A stretch of 56,712 nucleotides of DNA, taken from positions 1 through 56,712 of the forward strand of contig QHNJ01000018.1 of NCBI GenBank assembly GCA_003218395.1, written 5' to 3'. Within the stretch, counting starts at the first letter, position 1; each line of letters begins with the position of its first letter. The notes under the pieces are model-generated. The model made no database searches, had not been told where the DNA came from, and saw only the letters and a list, made by a program, of their open reading frames with translations. Shown here one piece after another: positions 25,248 through 33,490 of this stretch. The position numbers were made by a program, and so were the translations under genes. The stretch is from Verrucomicrobiota bacterium. Its GTDB lineage: Bacteria > Verrucomicrobiota > Verrucomicrobiia > Chthoniobacterales > UBA10450.

Positions 25248-26624
25248 GTGAAATTCATTAATCTCACGCGCCGCACAGAGATCGGGGCTAACTCATATTA
25301 TCTCGAGATTAGCGGCCATCGTCTCGTGCTCGATTGCGGAATGCATCCAAAGAACACCGGCGATGAAGCGCTGCCGAATTTCAAAGCGATCGCAGACCGG
25401 AAAATTGAAGCGATCCTGATTTCGCACGCCCATCAGGATCACATCGGCACATTACCGGTGCTCATGCGACGGCAACCCGGCGCGCGCATTTTCATGACGG
25501 AAACGACCGCGGAAATCGGCAACACGCTTTTGCATAACTCAGTCAATGTGATGACGCGACAGCGCGAGGAGATTGGCGCGATGTTATATCCACTTTTCAC
25601 ACATCGCGAAACCGATCACGCGGCGGATCTCTGGCATTGGTGTCCGCTGCGGCAATGCATCTCGATCTCTGCCGAACGTGCGCCACAGGACGGAACAGAG
25701 GGGCTGACATTCGAGTTCTTCGATGCAGGGCACGTCCTCGGCTCCGCCGGAATTTTGCTGCGCGCCGAAGGCCGCACGATCTTTTACACAGGCGACGTCA
25801 ATTTCGACGATCAAACGATTATGGAAGCGGCGATCTTTCCGAAGGAGAAGATCGACATCCTGATCATGGAGTGCACGAGAGGTGATCACGCCAAGCCTGC
25901 GGGTTGGACGCGCGGCGATGAAGAACGCCGTCTGGCGGAAGCAATCGATCGTGCTTTCAAGCGTGGCGGATGCGTGCTCATACCAGTTTTTGCGCTCGGT
26001 AAAACGCAGGAGGTGCTGGCGATGTTCTATAAATTCCGCCGTGAACGAATCCCACCCGATTTTCCAATTTACATCGGCGGTCTCAGTTCAAAGATGACTG
26101 ATATTTACGATCGCCGCGCATCGAGGGCTCGGCGGCAGTTGGCGCGTTTGCAATTGATGGAGGAAACAGCGCCGTTCGTCTTGAATGGCCAAACAATTCA
26201 TGATGCGCCCATCTGCGCCGAACGAATTTACGCGCTCTCAAGTGGCATGATGACGCCGAAAACTCTCTCCAATATTTTTGCGCGTCGCCTTGTTGAGAAG
26301 CCGCAGCACTCGGTTTTTTTTGTTGGTTACGCCGATCCAGAATCTCCCGCCGGTCTTCTTCGGAACGCGGCGCCGGGCGCGAAAGTCACGCTCGATCCCG
26401 ACGAAGCGGCACAGCGCGTCCGCTGCAACATCGAACAGTTTCAATTCAGCGCACACGCAACACGCGAGGCGCTTATCGACTACGCCGAGAAGCTTTCACC
26501 CCGGAAAATTGTTCTCGTGCACGGCGATCCACCGGCAGTGGAATGGATGCGCACGAAGCTGGCGTTGGACCTTCCTGGCTCGAAAGTAATCGTGCCGGCA
26601 CCGGGAGTGGAACTGGAGCTGTAG
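25248..26624 (+). CDS. MBL-fold/beta-CASP metallohydrolase (RNA-processing type)
   Basis: The start is GTG at 25248 and the protein has 458 residues. The zinc-binding HxHxDH motif is H60-A-H62-Q-D64-H65 in ISHAHQDHIGTLP. GHVLGSAG and YTGDVNFDD supply the next ligands. A beta-CASP insert (about 200-350, with IPVFALGKTQEVLAMFY) and a C-terminal SAHATREALIDYAEKL and LVHGDP follow. This order matches the CPSF73/YSH1-like bacterial exo/endoribonucleases. The substrate RNA is unknown. The stop codon lies in the arm of a palindromic repeat, and xthA follows on the same strand. Confidence 0.93.
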   Translation: MKFINLTRRTEIGANSYYLEISGHRLVLDCGMHPKNTGDEALPNFKAIADRKIEAILISHAHQDHIGTLPVLMRRQPGARIFMTETTAEIGNTLLHNSVNVMTRQREEIGAMLYPLFTHRETDHAADLWHWCPLRQCISISAERAPQDGTEGLTFEFFDAGHVLGSAGILLRAEGRTIFYTGDVNFDDQTIMEAAIFPKEKIDILIMECTRGDHAKPAGWTRGDEERRLAEAIDRAFKRGGCVLIPVFALGKTQEVLAMFYKFRRERIPPDFPIYIGGLSSKMTDIYDRRASRARRQLARLQLMEETAPFVLNGQTIHDAPICAERIYALSSGMMTPKTLSNIFARRLVEKPQHSVFFVGYADPESPAGLLRNAAPGAKVTLDPDEAAQRVRCNIEQFQFSAHATREALIDYAEKLSPRKIVLVHGDPPAVEWMRTKLALDLPGSKVIVPAPGVELEL

Positions 26625-26697
26625 CGGCGCTCTATCAGCGTCGATCGTAAGTTGTCACGGGTCGAATTGCTGCGACGATCATAGACCGCCGCTACAG
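26619..26697. repeat. Palindromic element with 11-bp CTGTAGCGGCG/CGCCGCTACAG ends
   Basis: Perfect 11-bp terminal inverted repeats bound 79 bp between the metallohydrolase and xthA genes, and the left arm carries the metallohydrolase stop codon. The inner right part (26672-26697) is 23 of 26 identical to a stretch inside the lipase maturation factor gene (28906-28931). The size and palindromy suit a REP/RAYT-associated or MITE-like element. Confidence 0.7.
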
Positions 26698-26702
26698 CAA
26701 CA

Positions 26703-27470
26703 ATGAGAATCGCGTCCTGGAACATCAATTCGCTGCGCAAACGTCAAGACCGGCTGTTTGCCTGGCTCGACGCGACAAAGCCGGACATCGTTTGCTTGCA
26801 GGAAACGAAATGCACAGACGAGCAATTTCCCTTGCTCGCTCTGCAAGGGGGTGGTTATCGCTCAGCCTATCACGGAGAGAAATCGTACAACGGCGTTGCC
26901 ATTCTTGCGAAAGGCGAGCCGCGCGATGTGCGCCCGTCACTGTGCGATGAAGTTATCGATGCGCAAGCACGCGTTATCGCGGCTACAATCGATGACATCC
27001 GCGTCTTTTCGGTTTACGCGCCGAACGGACAAGCCGTAGGCTCGCGTGCGTACGATTACAAATTGAGCTGGTACGCGCGGCTGCGAGATTGTTTATCGAA
27101 AGAAGAAACTGCCGAGTTGGTTGTTTGCGGCGATTTCAACGTCGCTCCGGAGGATATCGATGTTCACGATCCTGATCTCTGGCGCGGCGCGATCATGTGT
27201 TCTGATGAGGAGCGGACAGCATTCCGCCGCCTATGCGAGGCCGGTTTCGCCGATACGCTCCGATTGCACCACAAAGAGGGCGGTCTCTTCACCTGGTGGG
27301 ATTATCGGATGCTTTCATTTCCAAAAAATCGCGGCCTTCGGATCGACGCGATTCTGGCGAGCAAAACTTTCACGAAGAAATGTCATACGGCAGGAATAGA
27401 TCGTGACATGAGAAAAGGAAAAGAACCTTCCGATCATGCGCCGGTCTGGGCAGAGTTTAACGAATCGTGA
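26703..27470 (+). CDS. xthA: Exodeoxyribonuclease III (AP endonuclease)
   Basis: The protein has 255 residues. Motifs: MRIASWNINSLRKRQ at the start, LQETK with the metal-binding Glu34, SVYAPNGQAVGS, GDFNVAPEDIDVHDP and the terminal PSDHAPVWAEF with the catalytic His. RIDAILAS completes the fold. It cuts DNA at abasic sites and removes nucleotides 3' to 5' in base-excision repair. The ATG follows the palindromic element by five bases, so its ribosome binding site would lie inside the repeat arm or be absent. Confidence 0.96.
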   Translation: MRIASWNINSLRKRQDRLFAWLDATKPDIVCLQETKCTDEQFPLLALQGGGYRSAYHGEKSYNGVAILAKGEPRDVRPSLCDEVIDAQARVIAATIDDIRVFSVYAPNGQAVGSRAYDYKLSWYARLRDCLSKEETAELVVCGDFNVAPEDIDVHDPDLWRGAIMCSDEERTAFRRLCEAGFADTLRLHHKEGGLFTWWDYRMLSFPKNRGLRIDAILASKTFTKKCHTAGIDRDMRKGKEPSDHAPVWAEFNES

Positions 27471-27472
27471 AT

Positions 27473-27492
27473 CGTTAAAAGGTTACATCGTT
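27473..27492 (+). repeat. 20-bp repeat, first copy (inverted at 29830)
   Basis: CGTTAAAAGGTTACATCGTT occurs here and, as an exact reverse complement, at 29830-29849. The two copies flank the lipase maturation factor gene and infA. Confidence 0.7.
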
Positions 27493-27630
27493 ACATCGGA
27501 AGACCCATCTTCGTAACTCCCTTAACTTTTTTAGCGATTCAACGATTAATGCTTTGTGGTGCATCCTCCATGAGCGCCTGGCGCGCCGTAGCCTTGCGAA
27601 GGCTGGTTCGGCGTTGAACGTTGGGCGTTG

Positions 27631-29511
27631 ATGACTAACGAATCGCACATCCGCGTCGCCAATCCGCCGCCCAAGTCGCTTATGATTTGGGACGGCGAAT
27701 GTCATTTTTGCAAACGCTGGATCGAACGCTGGCGTGAAATCACCGCGGGCGCAGTTGATTACGTAACTTACCAGGAAGCAGCGGAGCGATATCCCGAAAT
27801 TCCGGTCGAACAATTCAAACGCGCGGTCGCTTTGATCGAACCAGACGGGAAAATCTTTTTCGCCGCTGAAGCGGTGTATCGCTCGTTACGATGTCGATCT
27901 TCGAGAAAATGGCTGTCGCGAAGTTATGATCGCGTTCCCGGTTTCGCAGCGATTTCCGAACTTGGTTACAAATTTATCGCTCATCATCGGAAGCTTGGCT
28001 CGACGGTCACTCGGCTGCTCTGGGGAACAGACGTTCGCCCGCCGACTTATTTTTGGTCCCGGCGCTGGTTTCTTCGCACGCTGGGCGTCATTTACTTAAT
28101 CGCGTTCGTTTCGCTTTGGGTGCAAGTGGACGGGCTTATTGGCAGCAACGGGATCTCGCCGGTAAATCAATTTCTGCCAGCCGTTCACGAACAACTCGGC
28201 GGCCGCGCTTACTCGCTGCTGCCGACGCTTTGCTGGTTCAATTCGAGCAATGCATTTCTTCATTTTCTTTGCGGCGGCGGTGCCGTTTCGTCATTGCTCC
28301 TAATCGCCGGATTCGTTCCAGTGCTTTCGCTCATCGCGCTGTTTGTTTTTTACCTGTCACTTACGATCGCTGGACAAACTTTTCTCAGCTTTCAATGGGA
28401 CATTCTGCTGCTGGAGACGGGCTTTTTGGCGATCTTTCTCGCGCCGTGGCAAATTTGGCCAAAGCGTGGACGCGAACCACCAGTCTCGCGCACCGCGCTG
28501 TTTTTGCTCAAGCTGCTCCTTTTCAAATTGATGGTGATGTCTGGCGTCGTGAAGCTAACGAGCGGTGATGATTCCTGGGGTTGGCTTAATCACTCATTTC
28601 ATTGGAGCGCGCTCACGGCGCTCGATTATCATTACTGGTCGCAGCCGCTACCGACTGTGTTCGGATGGTGGGCAGACAAAAGCCCGGAATGGTTCAAGCA
28701 TTTCTCGGTCGCATTTTGCCTCGCGGTGGAGATCATTGCGCCGTTTTTTATCTGGTCGCCGCGCCGGCCGCGGCTCATCGCTGCTGGCTTGATCGTTTTT
28801 TTGCAAATCGCGATTGCTGTCACCGGCAACTACTGCTTCTTCAACCTGATGACGATCGTGTTGTGTTTATTGTTGATTGATGACGCTGCGATCGGCCGAA
28901 AGTATGCGACGGTCATAAACCGCTGCTACAGTTACAGATTGTCGACCTACGGCGCGATTGCGGTGATTGTTGTCACGCTGCCGATCAATGCCTGGCTCAT
29001 TTTCACTGTGTTTAAACCGGACGCTCCGTGGCCGCGCCCGCTCGCGGCTGCTTATCGCCGTGTCGAAGCGTTTCGAATCGTGAATGGTTATGGACTTTTT
29101 CGTGTAATGACGAAGGACCGCGCCGAAATTGTAATCGAAGGCAGCGCAGATGGCATTGACTGGCTGCCTTACGAATTCAAATGGAAACCAGGCGACGTTA
29201 AACGTGCGCCCGGCTGGTGTGCACCACATCAACCGCGACTTGATTGGCAAATGTGGTTCGCCGCCCTGGGAACTCCGCAGCAAAATCCATGGTTCGGAGG
29301 ACTGACCATCAGACTCCTGCAAGGGTCAGCGGACGTAAACCGATTGCTTGCGCACAATCCATTTCCAGATAAGCCGCCGCGCTATATCCGCGCACGTTTT
29401 TATCGTTACCGTTTCACCACTACGGAGGAACATCGCCGATCCGGGGCATGGTGGAAACGCCAGGAACTCGGTGAATATTTGCCCACCGTTTCGTTAGATC
29501 AGTTTCGATAA
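27631..29511 (+). CDS. DUF393 thiol-oxidoreductase domain fused to a lipase maturation factor-like membrane protein
   Basis: The ATG at 27631 gives 626 residues (a TTG precedes it directly). Residues about 15-125 are a DUF393 (DCC-type) domain with [11 protein letters not shown], i.e. D-G-x-C-x-x-C. From about 145 a multi-helix membrane region follows, with LMF-family blocks: [49 protein letters not shown] and [11 protein letters not shown]. The C-terminal soluble part ends with YEFKWKPGD and [12 protein letters not shown], the LMF1-type finish. LMF proteins help fold lipases; a thiol-redox domain in front would suit disulfide formation in the client (inference). Residues about 426-434 (ATVINRCYS) are encoded by sequence resembling an intergenic repeat. 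Confidence 0.9.
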   Translation: MTNESHIRVANPPPKSLMIWDGECHFCKRWIERWREITAGAVDYVTYQEAAERYPEIPVEQFKRAVALIEPDGKIFFAAEAVYRSLRCRSSRKWLSRSYDRVPGFAAISELGYKFIAHHRKLGSTVTRLLWGTDVRPPTYFWSRRWFLRTLGVIYLIAFVSLWVQVDGLIGSNGISPVNQFLPAVHEQLGGRAYSLLPTLCWFNSSNAFLHFLCGGGAVSSLLLIAGFVPVLSLIALFVFYLSLTIAGQTFLSFQWDILLLETGFLAIFLAPWQIWPKRGREPPVSRTALFLLKLLLFKLMVMSGVVKLTSGDDSWGWLNHSFHWSALTALDYHYWSQPLPTVFGWWADKSPEWFKHFSVAFCLAVEIIAPFFIWSPRRPRLIAAGLIVFLQIAIAVTGNYCFFNLMTIVLCLLLIDDAAIGRKYATVINRCYSYRLSTYGAIAVIVVTLPINAWLIFTVFKPDAPWPRPLAAAYRRVEAFRIVNGYGLFRVMTKDRAEIVIEGSADGIDWLPYEFKWKPGDVKRAPGWCAPHQPRLDWQMWFAALGTPQQNPWFGGLTIRLLQGSADVNRLLAHNPFPDKPPRYIRARFYRYRFTTTEEHRRSGAWWKRQELGEYLPTVSLDQFR

Positions 29512-29569
29512 GAGTCGGGAATTCGCGGCGCCGGTTGAGCGACACACGCTCAAGAGTATAATTCAGGCG

Positions 29570-29785
29570 ATGCCGAAGGAAGGACAGATCGTAACCCAAG
29601 GAACGGTGACTCAAGTGTTGCCGGGCACGATGTTTCGTGTCGATCTTCCCGGGCAACGCAATGTGCTGGCGCATATCTCGGGCAAAATGCGAAAGCATTT
29701 CATCCGCATTGTTCCGGGTGACAAGGTTTCACTGGAGCTTTCGCCCTACGATCTGACAAAAGCGCGCATCGTTTTCCGTGAGTAG
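29570..29785 (+). CDS. infA: Translation initiation factor IF-1
   Basis: The protein has 71 residues, full length for IF-1, as a single S1/OB-fold: [19 protein letters not shown], then [20 protein letters not shown], then [19 protein letters not shown]. It binds the A site of the 30S subunit during initiation. It is not next to ribosomal protein genes here. A second, more canonical infA could exist elsewhere. Confidence 0.97.
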   Translation: MPKEGQIVTQGTVTQVLPGTMFRVDLPGQRNVLAHISGKMRKHFIRIVPGDKVSLELSPYDLTKARIVFRE

Positions 29786-29829
29786 TAGGCTGCGCGAAGC
29801 GTTGGATCGTTAAATCGTGAATCTGTTGG

Positions 29830-29849
29830 AACGATGTAACCTTTTAACG
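29830..29849 (-). repeat. 20-bp repeat, second copy (inverted)
   Basis: Exact reverse complement of 27473-27492. It sits in the 190-bp spacer between infA and the ElaB-like gene. Confidence 0.7.
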
Positions 29850-29975
29850 AATCACGCGCGGTTGCCTGACATAACGTCTTAAACCATTCAAGGTCCTTTT
29901 CCAGTGGCACGAGATTTGTTTGCCGAATCTGCAAAGCGCGCGGATAATTAGGCGAAAATCAACTGGAGATTACCA

Positions 29976-30296
29976 ATGGCTGAAGAAGATAAAGAACAAA
30001 AAGCGTCTGCCGCGGCGGACGCGCAAGACAAATTGGAGAGCAGCAAACAACATGCACGCAAAGCAGCCGAGGATTTGAAATCTGCGGCGGGCGCCATCGC
30101 CGGAGAGTACCGCGGCAAGGCCGAACAGGCGTGGGGCGATGCGCGTGGCAAAGCGGAACAAGCTTGGGGCGATGCGAGGGATCGCGTTCGGACGTTCCAG
30201 GAAGACGCGGAGCAATATGTGCGCGAAAATCCGACCAAGGCGGTGTTCACAGCGCTCGGAATCGGGTTTGTCCTGGGTTTGATCTTCCGGCGCTAA
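29976..30296 (+). CDS. ElaB/YqjD-like (DUF883) membrane-anchored protein
   Basis: The protein has 106 residues. It has a long charged helical region rich in Ala, Lys, Glu and Asp, then a C-terminal anchor with the YVRENPTKAVFTALGIGFVL pattern typical of ElaB/YqjD proteins, which are inner-membrane proteins that can bind ribosomes in stationary phase. An 11-residue unit GKAEQAWGDAR is tandemly duplicated (33-bp DNA repeat at 30114-30179). It is first of three genes resembling the yqjD-yqjE-yqjK order. Confidence 0.88.
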   Translation: MAEEDKEQKASAAADAQDKLESSKQHARKAAEDLKSAAGAIAGEYRGKAEQAWGDARGKAEQAWGDARDRVRTFQEDAEQYVRENPTKAVFTALGIGFVLGLIFRR

Positions 30297-30311
30297 ACGC
30301 GCTGCTGCCGA

Positions 30312-30743
30312 ATGATCAGCGAGCCCCCTCGGTCCCGCAATCCTGCGGGGCATGTCGGTTTGCTTGAAAACCTGCTCGCGCTCGCAAGTGCGCTGACAGA
30401 GTTTTTTGAAAGCCGCTTTGCCCTAATCGCGCAGGAATCGAAAGCGGCGCTCGTGCAATTACTAGTGCTCGCAAGTTGTTTGATTCTTGCTCTGATTCTT
30501 TTCGCATTTGGCTACGGCTTCCTGATCGCAAGCCTGGTTGCCGGCCTGGCGCACGTTGCTCGGATTTCGTGGTTATGGATAGCGCTGGTGGCCGCCGGAC
30601 TACACTTCGCAATTGCGCTGGTCTTGCTTCTGGTCGCGCGCAATCGAATGACCAAGCCGCTCTTTCGCGCCGCGGCGTCTGAATTGAAGAAAGATCGCGA
30701 ATGGCTGAAAAATCTGGACACGACAAACCAATCGACGAGCTAA
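30312..30743 (+). CDS. YqjE-like phage-holin-family membrane protein
   Basis: The protein has 143 residues. After a polar start, a helix with ESRFALIAQESKAALVQLL leads into two membrane segments (about 50-76 and 84-108) and a basic/acidic C-terminal tail. This matches the YqjE/holin-X group that usually follows an ElaB/YqjD gene. It begins 15 bp after the ElaB-like gene and overlaps the next gene by 43 bp. The role is unknown, presumably envelope stress. It is not evidence for a prophage. Confidence 0.85.
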   Translation: MISEPPRSRNPAGHVGLLENLLALASALTEFFESRFALIAQESKAALVQLLVLASCLILALILFAFGYGFLIASLVAGLAHVARISWLWIALVAAGLHFAIALVLLLVARNRMTKPLFRAAASELKKDREWLKNLDTTNQSTS

Positions 30744-31090
30744 GAGCCGAAATTGCCCGTTCACGCGAGCGTGTGGGACGCGACTTGCGCGGCCTGCACT
30801 ATGAATTGGATTTCCCCGCGAAACTCCGCAGATCGTTTCGAGAACAGACCGTCTCCTGGATCACGGCCGCAGCCGCTGTCGGTGCACTGATCGTCCTTTT
30901 ACCCGTGCGAAGGAAAAAAATTTACATCGATAAGAAAAGCGGCGGCAGATCGAAAAACACACTTCTCGAAACCGGCTTTGCCTTGGGTGCGTTGAAAATC
31001 GCGGCAAGCTTGGTTCGGCCGGTGATTGTCGAGCTTGTAAAAAATCGACTGGTTGATTTTGCCGGGCAATCTCGCCCGTCAAGAAAGTAG
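30701..31090 (+). CDS. YqjK/DUF3618-like small membrane protein
   Basis: The protein has 129 residues. The N-terminus (ELRAEIARSRERVGRDLRGL) resembles the DUF3618 motif. Hydrophobic segments follow at about 49-66 and a weaker one at about 88-108. The 43-bp overlap with the YqjE-like gene argues for a single transcript of three genes. No enzymatic motif was seen. Confidence 0.75.
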   Translation: MAEKSGHDKPIDELRAEIARSRERVGRDLRGLHYELDFPAKLRRSFREQTVSWITAAAAVGALIVLLPVRRKKIYIDKKSGGRSKNTLLETGFALGALKIAASLVRPVIVELVKNRLVDFAGQSRPSRK

Positions 31091-31151
31091 TGAGCGCGTT
31101 TTAGCATTTACGCGCGTGCATGTATCACATAATCATCTCGAAGGCGTGCCA

Positions 31152-32255
31152 ATGATCGCAACGGTTCCGGACCTTCCAGTCAAATCGCATCCGCTGGGAC
31201 ATGTGGATGAATATCTCGAGATCGGGCAAAAAGCAGATGCATCCGATGTTCATCTGGCCGTGAACGCGCAGCCAATCTGGCGTGTGCACGGGACATTGCA
31301 GCCGATCTGGCCCGACGCGCCGCGTCTAACCAGCGAGCAAACGGCGGCTTTGGCTGAAAGCTTTGTTCCTGATGTCTATAAACAGGAACTCAATACGCGC
31401 GGGGACTCCGACTTCGCGTACGCAAATGAGTTCGCTCGCTACCGCACCAGCGTCGTGCGCCAGCGCCTGGGGATCGAAATTGTTTTCCGCGTGATCAACA
31501 CCAAGGTGCGGACGATGGACGAACTCGGTTTGCCGGAGCATCTCAAGTTGCTCACCCGTTATCAGAACGGGCTGATTTTAGCGACAGGTTCGGTCGGCAC
31601 CGGCAAATCGACGACGCTGGCGGCGATGATCGAGCAAATAAACATGGAGCGGCGGGATCACATCATCACGCTCGAGGACCCGATCGAATACGTCCTGAAA
31701 TCGAAAAACTGCCACGTGTCGCAACGCGAGGTATTCACACACACCGAATCTTTCGCCGCGGGGCTGCGTGCTTCACTCCGGGAGGACCCAGACGTGATCA
31801 TGGTTGGCGAAATGCGCGACCTGGAAACGATTTCACTCGCCATCACCGCGTCCGAGACCGGGCATCTTGTTTTGGCGACACTGCATACGAGTAATGCTTC
31901 GCGCACACTTGATCGATTACTCGATGTGTTCCCGTCGGATCAACAGGAACAAGTCCGGGTGATGGTGAGCGAATCATTGCGCGGGGTCATCAGCCACCAG
32001 CTGATACCGAGGGCGGATGGCACCGGTCGCGTGCTAGCGCTGGAAATTCTTACGAACACGCCGGCGGTGGCCAACGTTATTCGCGAAGCAAAAACATACA
32101 TGTTGCCCGGGATTATTCAGACCGGTAAGAAACAAGGTATGCGTTTGATGGACGACGCGCTGATCGATCTTTATGACCGCGGCCTGATCAGCAAGGAGGA
32201 AGCGTACGCGCGCGCCGACCAGAAACAGATGATGCGCCAGCATCTTAAAATCTGA
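31152..32255 (+). CDS. PilT-type twitching-motility ATPase
   Basis: The ATG at 31152 (367 residues) follows AAGG and is preferred over a start 99 bp upstream that overlaps the preceding gene. The Walker A is GSVGTGKST (146-154), an unusual variant of GPTGSGKTT. The Asp box is IITLEDPIEYVL, the Walker B is DPDVIMVGEMRD, and the His box is ATLHTSNASRTLDRLLDVFP. PilT hexamers retract type IV pili. No pilin or assembly genes are nearby. It is followed after 36 bp by a paralogous ATPase gene. Confidence 0.93.
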   Translation: MIATVPDLPVKSHPLGHVDEYLEIGQKADASDVHLAVNAQPIWRVHGTLQPIWPDAPRLTSEQTAALAESFVPDVYKQELNTRGDSDFAYANEFARYRTSVVRQRLGIEIVFRVINTKVRTMDELGLPEHLKLLTRYQNGLILATGSVGTGKSTTLAAMIEQINMERRDHIITLEDPIEYVLKSKNCHVSQREVFTHTESFAAGLRASLREDPDVIMVGEMRDLETISLAITASETGHLVLATLHTSNASRTLDRLLDVFPSDQQEQVRVMVSESLRGVISHQLIPRADGTGRVLALEILTNTPAVANVIREAKTYMLPGIIQTGKKQGMRLMDDALIDLYDRGLISKEEAYARADQKQMMRQHLKI

Positions 32256-32291
32256 CGTCCGACTTCTTCCTTCTTACTTTTTACTTATCAC

Positions 32292-33464
32292 ATGGCATAT
32301 CTCAATCGCCTTCTCAGTGTCATTGTCAGACACGGTGGGTCAGATCTGCACATCGGTGAGGGAGAACCACCGAAAATGCGCATGCATGGCGATATCATGC
32401 CCATCCGCAAGGACCCGGTGACACGCGAAGAAGCCGTGCAAATGATGATGGAAGTTTGCGGCCCCCACAACTGGAAAATTTTCGAGCAACGCGGGGATCT
32501 CGATTTTGCTTACGAGATGGACACGGCATCTCGCTTTCGCAGTAACTATTTCAAACAGTCGAATGGTTATGGTGCGGCTTTTCGTCTGATTCCCACCAGG
32601 ATTTCGACACTGGAGGAACTGGGGATTCCGGTGGTTGTAAAACAATTTGCCCACTTGCGCGGCGGCCTTGTCCTTGTCACCGGCCCAACTGGTTCTGGCA
32701 AAACGACGACGCAAGCCGCTCTGGTTGATTACATTAATCAAAACTTTTCGAAACACGTCGTGACAATCGAGGAACCGATCGAATTTGTGCACGATAACAA
32801 GCGCAGCACGATCACGCAGCGGGAAGTGCCGGGAAATTCGAGTTCTTTTCCCGTTGGGCTCAAGGCCGCGCTGCGCGAGGACACCGATATTGTGCTCGTG
32901 GGGGAGATGCGCGACCTCGAGACAATCTCGCTTGCGCTCACTGCGGCCGAAACCGGTCTGCTCGTCTTCGGCACGCTGCACACAAACAACGCTCGCAAGA
33001 CGGTTGACCGTATGGTGGATGTCTTCCCAGCGGAACGGCAACCGCAGGCGCGGGCCATGCTTGCGAATTCACTTCGCGGCGTAGTTGCGCAATTGCTTTT
33101 AAAAAGATCGGACCGGCCGGGCCGAATCGCGGTAAACGAAATCTTGATCGCGAATGCCGCCGTTGCCGCCATCATTCGCGAGGGCGCGACGCAAAAGCTC
33201 CAGGACGTGATCGTTTCCGGCAGGGCCCAAGGTATGCAATTCATGGACGACACGATTTGGGCGTTGCTCGAAAAAGGCATCGTCTCGCCACATGAAGCCT
33301 TCATGAAAGCGATCGACAAAAATCGGTTCAAACCGTTTCTCTCGGCAGAGGAAGAAGCTCTCGCCAATGCTGCCGGCGCAGCCCCTGATGACGAGAAGCG
33401 GATCCCCGGCAATTTCGTGAAACCGTTTGGCGCGCCCGCTGTGGTGAAACGCGCGGTCAGGTAG
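32292..33464 (+). CDS. PilT/PilU-type pilus retraction ATPase (second copy)
   Basis: The protein has 390 residues and is paralogous to the preceding gene. The Walker A is canonical (GPTGSGKTTT, 131-140). VTIEEPIEFVHDN, DIVLVGEMRDLETI and GTLHTNNARKTVDRMVDVFP complete the PilT signature. The C-terminal extension (about 345-390, rich in Ala, Glu and Lys) is longer than in PilT and recalls PilU. PilU usually works only with PilT, so the tandem suggests a two-ATPase retraction motor (inference). Confidence 0.93.
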   Translation: MAYLNRLLSVIVRHGGSDLHIGEGEPPKMRMHGDIMPIRKDPVTREEAVQMMMEVCGPHNWKIFEQRGDLDFAYEMDTASRFRSNYFKQSNGYGAAFRLIPTRISTLEELGIPVVVKQFAHLRGGLVLVTGPTGSGKTTTQAALVDYINQNFSKHVVTIEEPIEFVHDNKRSTITQREVPGNSSSFPVGLKAALREDTDIVLVGEMRDLETISLALTAAETGLLVFGTLHTNNARKTVDRMVDVFPAERQPQARAMLANSLRGVVAQLLLKRSDRPGRIAVNEILIANAAVAAIIREGATQKLQDVIVSGRAQGMQFMDDTIWALLEKGIVSPHEAFMKAIDKNRFKPFLSAEEEALANAAGAAPDDEKRIPGNFVKPFGAPAVVKRAVR

Positions 33465-33490
33465 AAGAACTAACCGTACGGATCAGCGGG

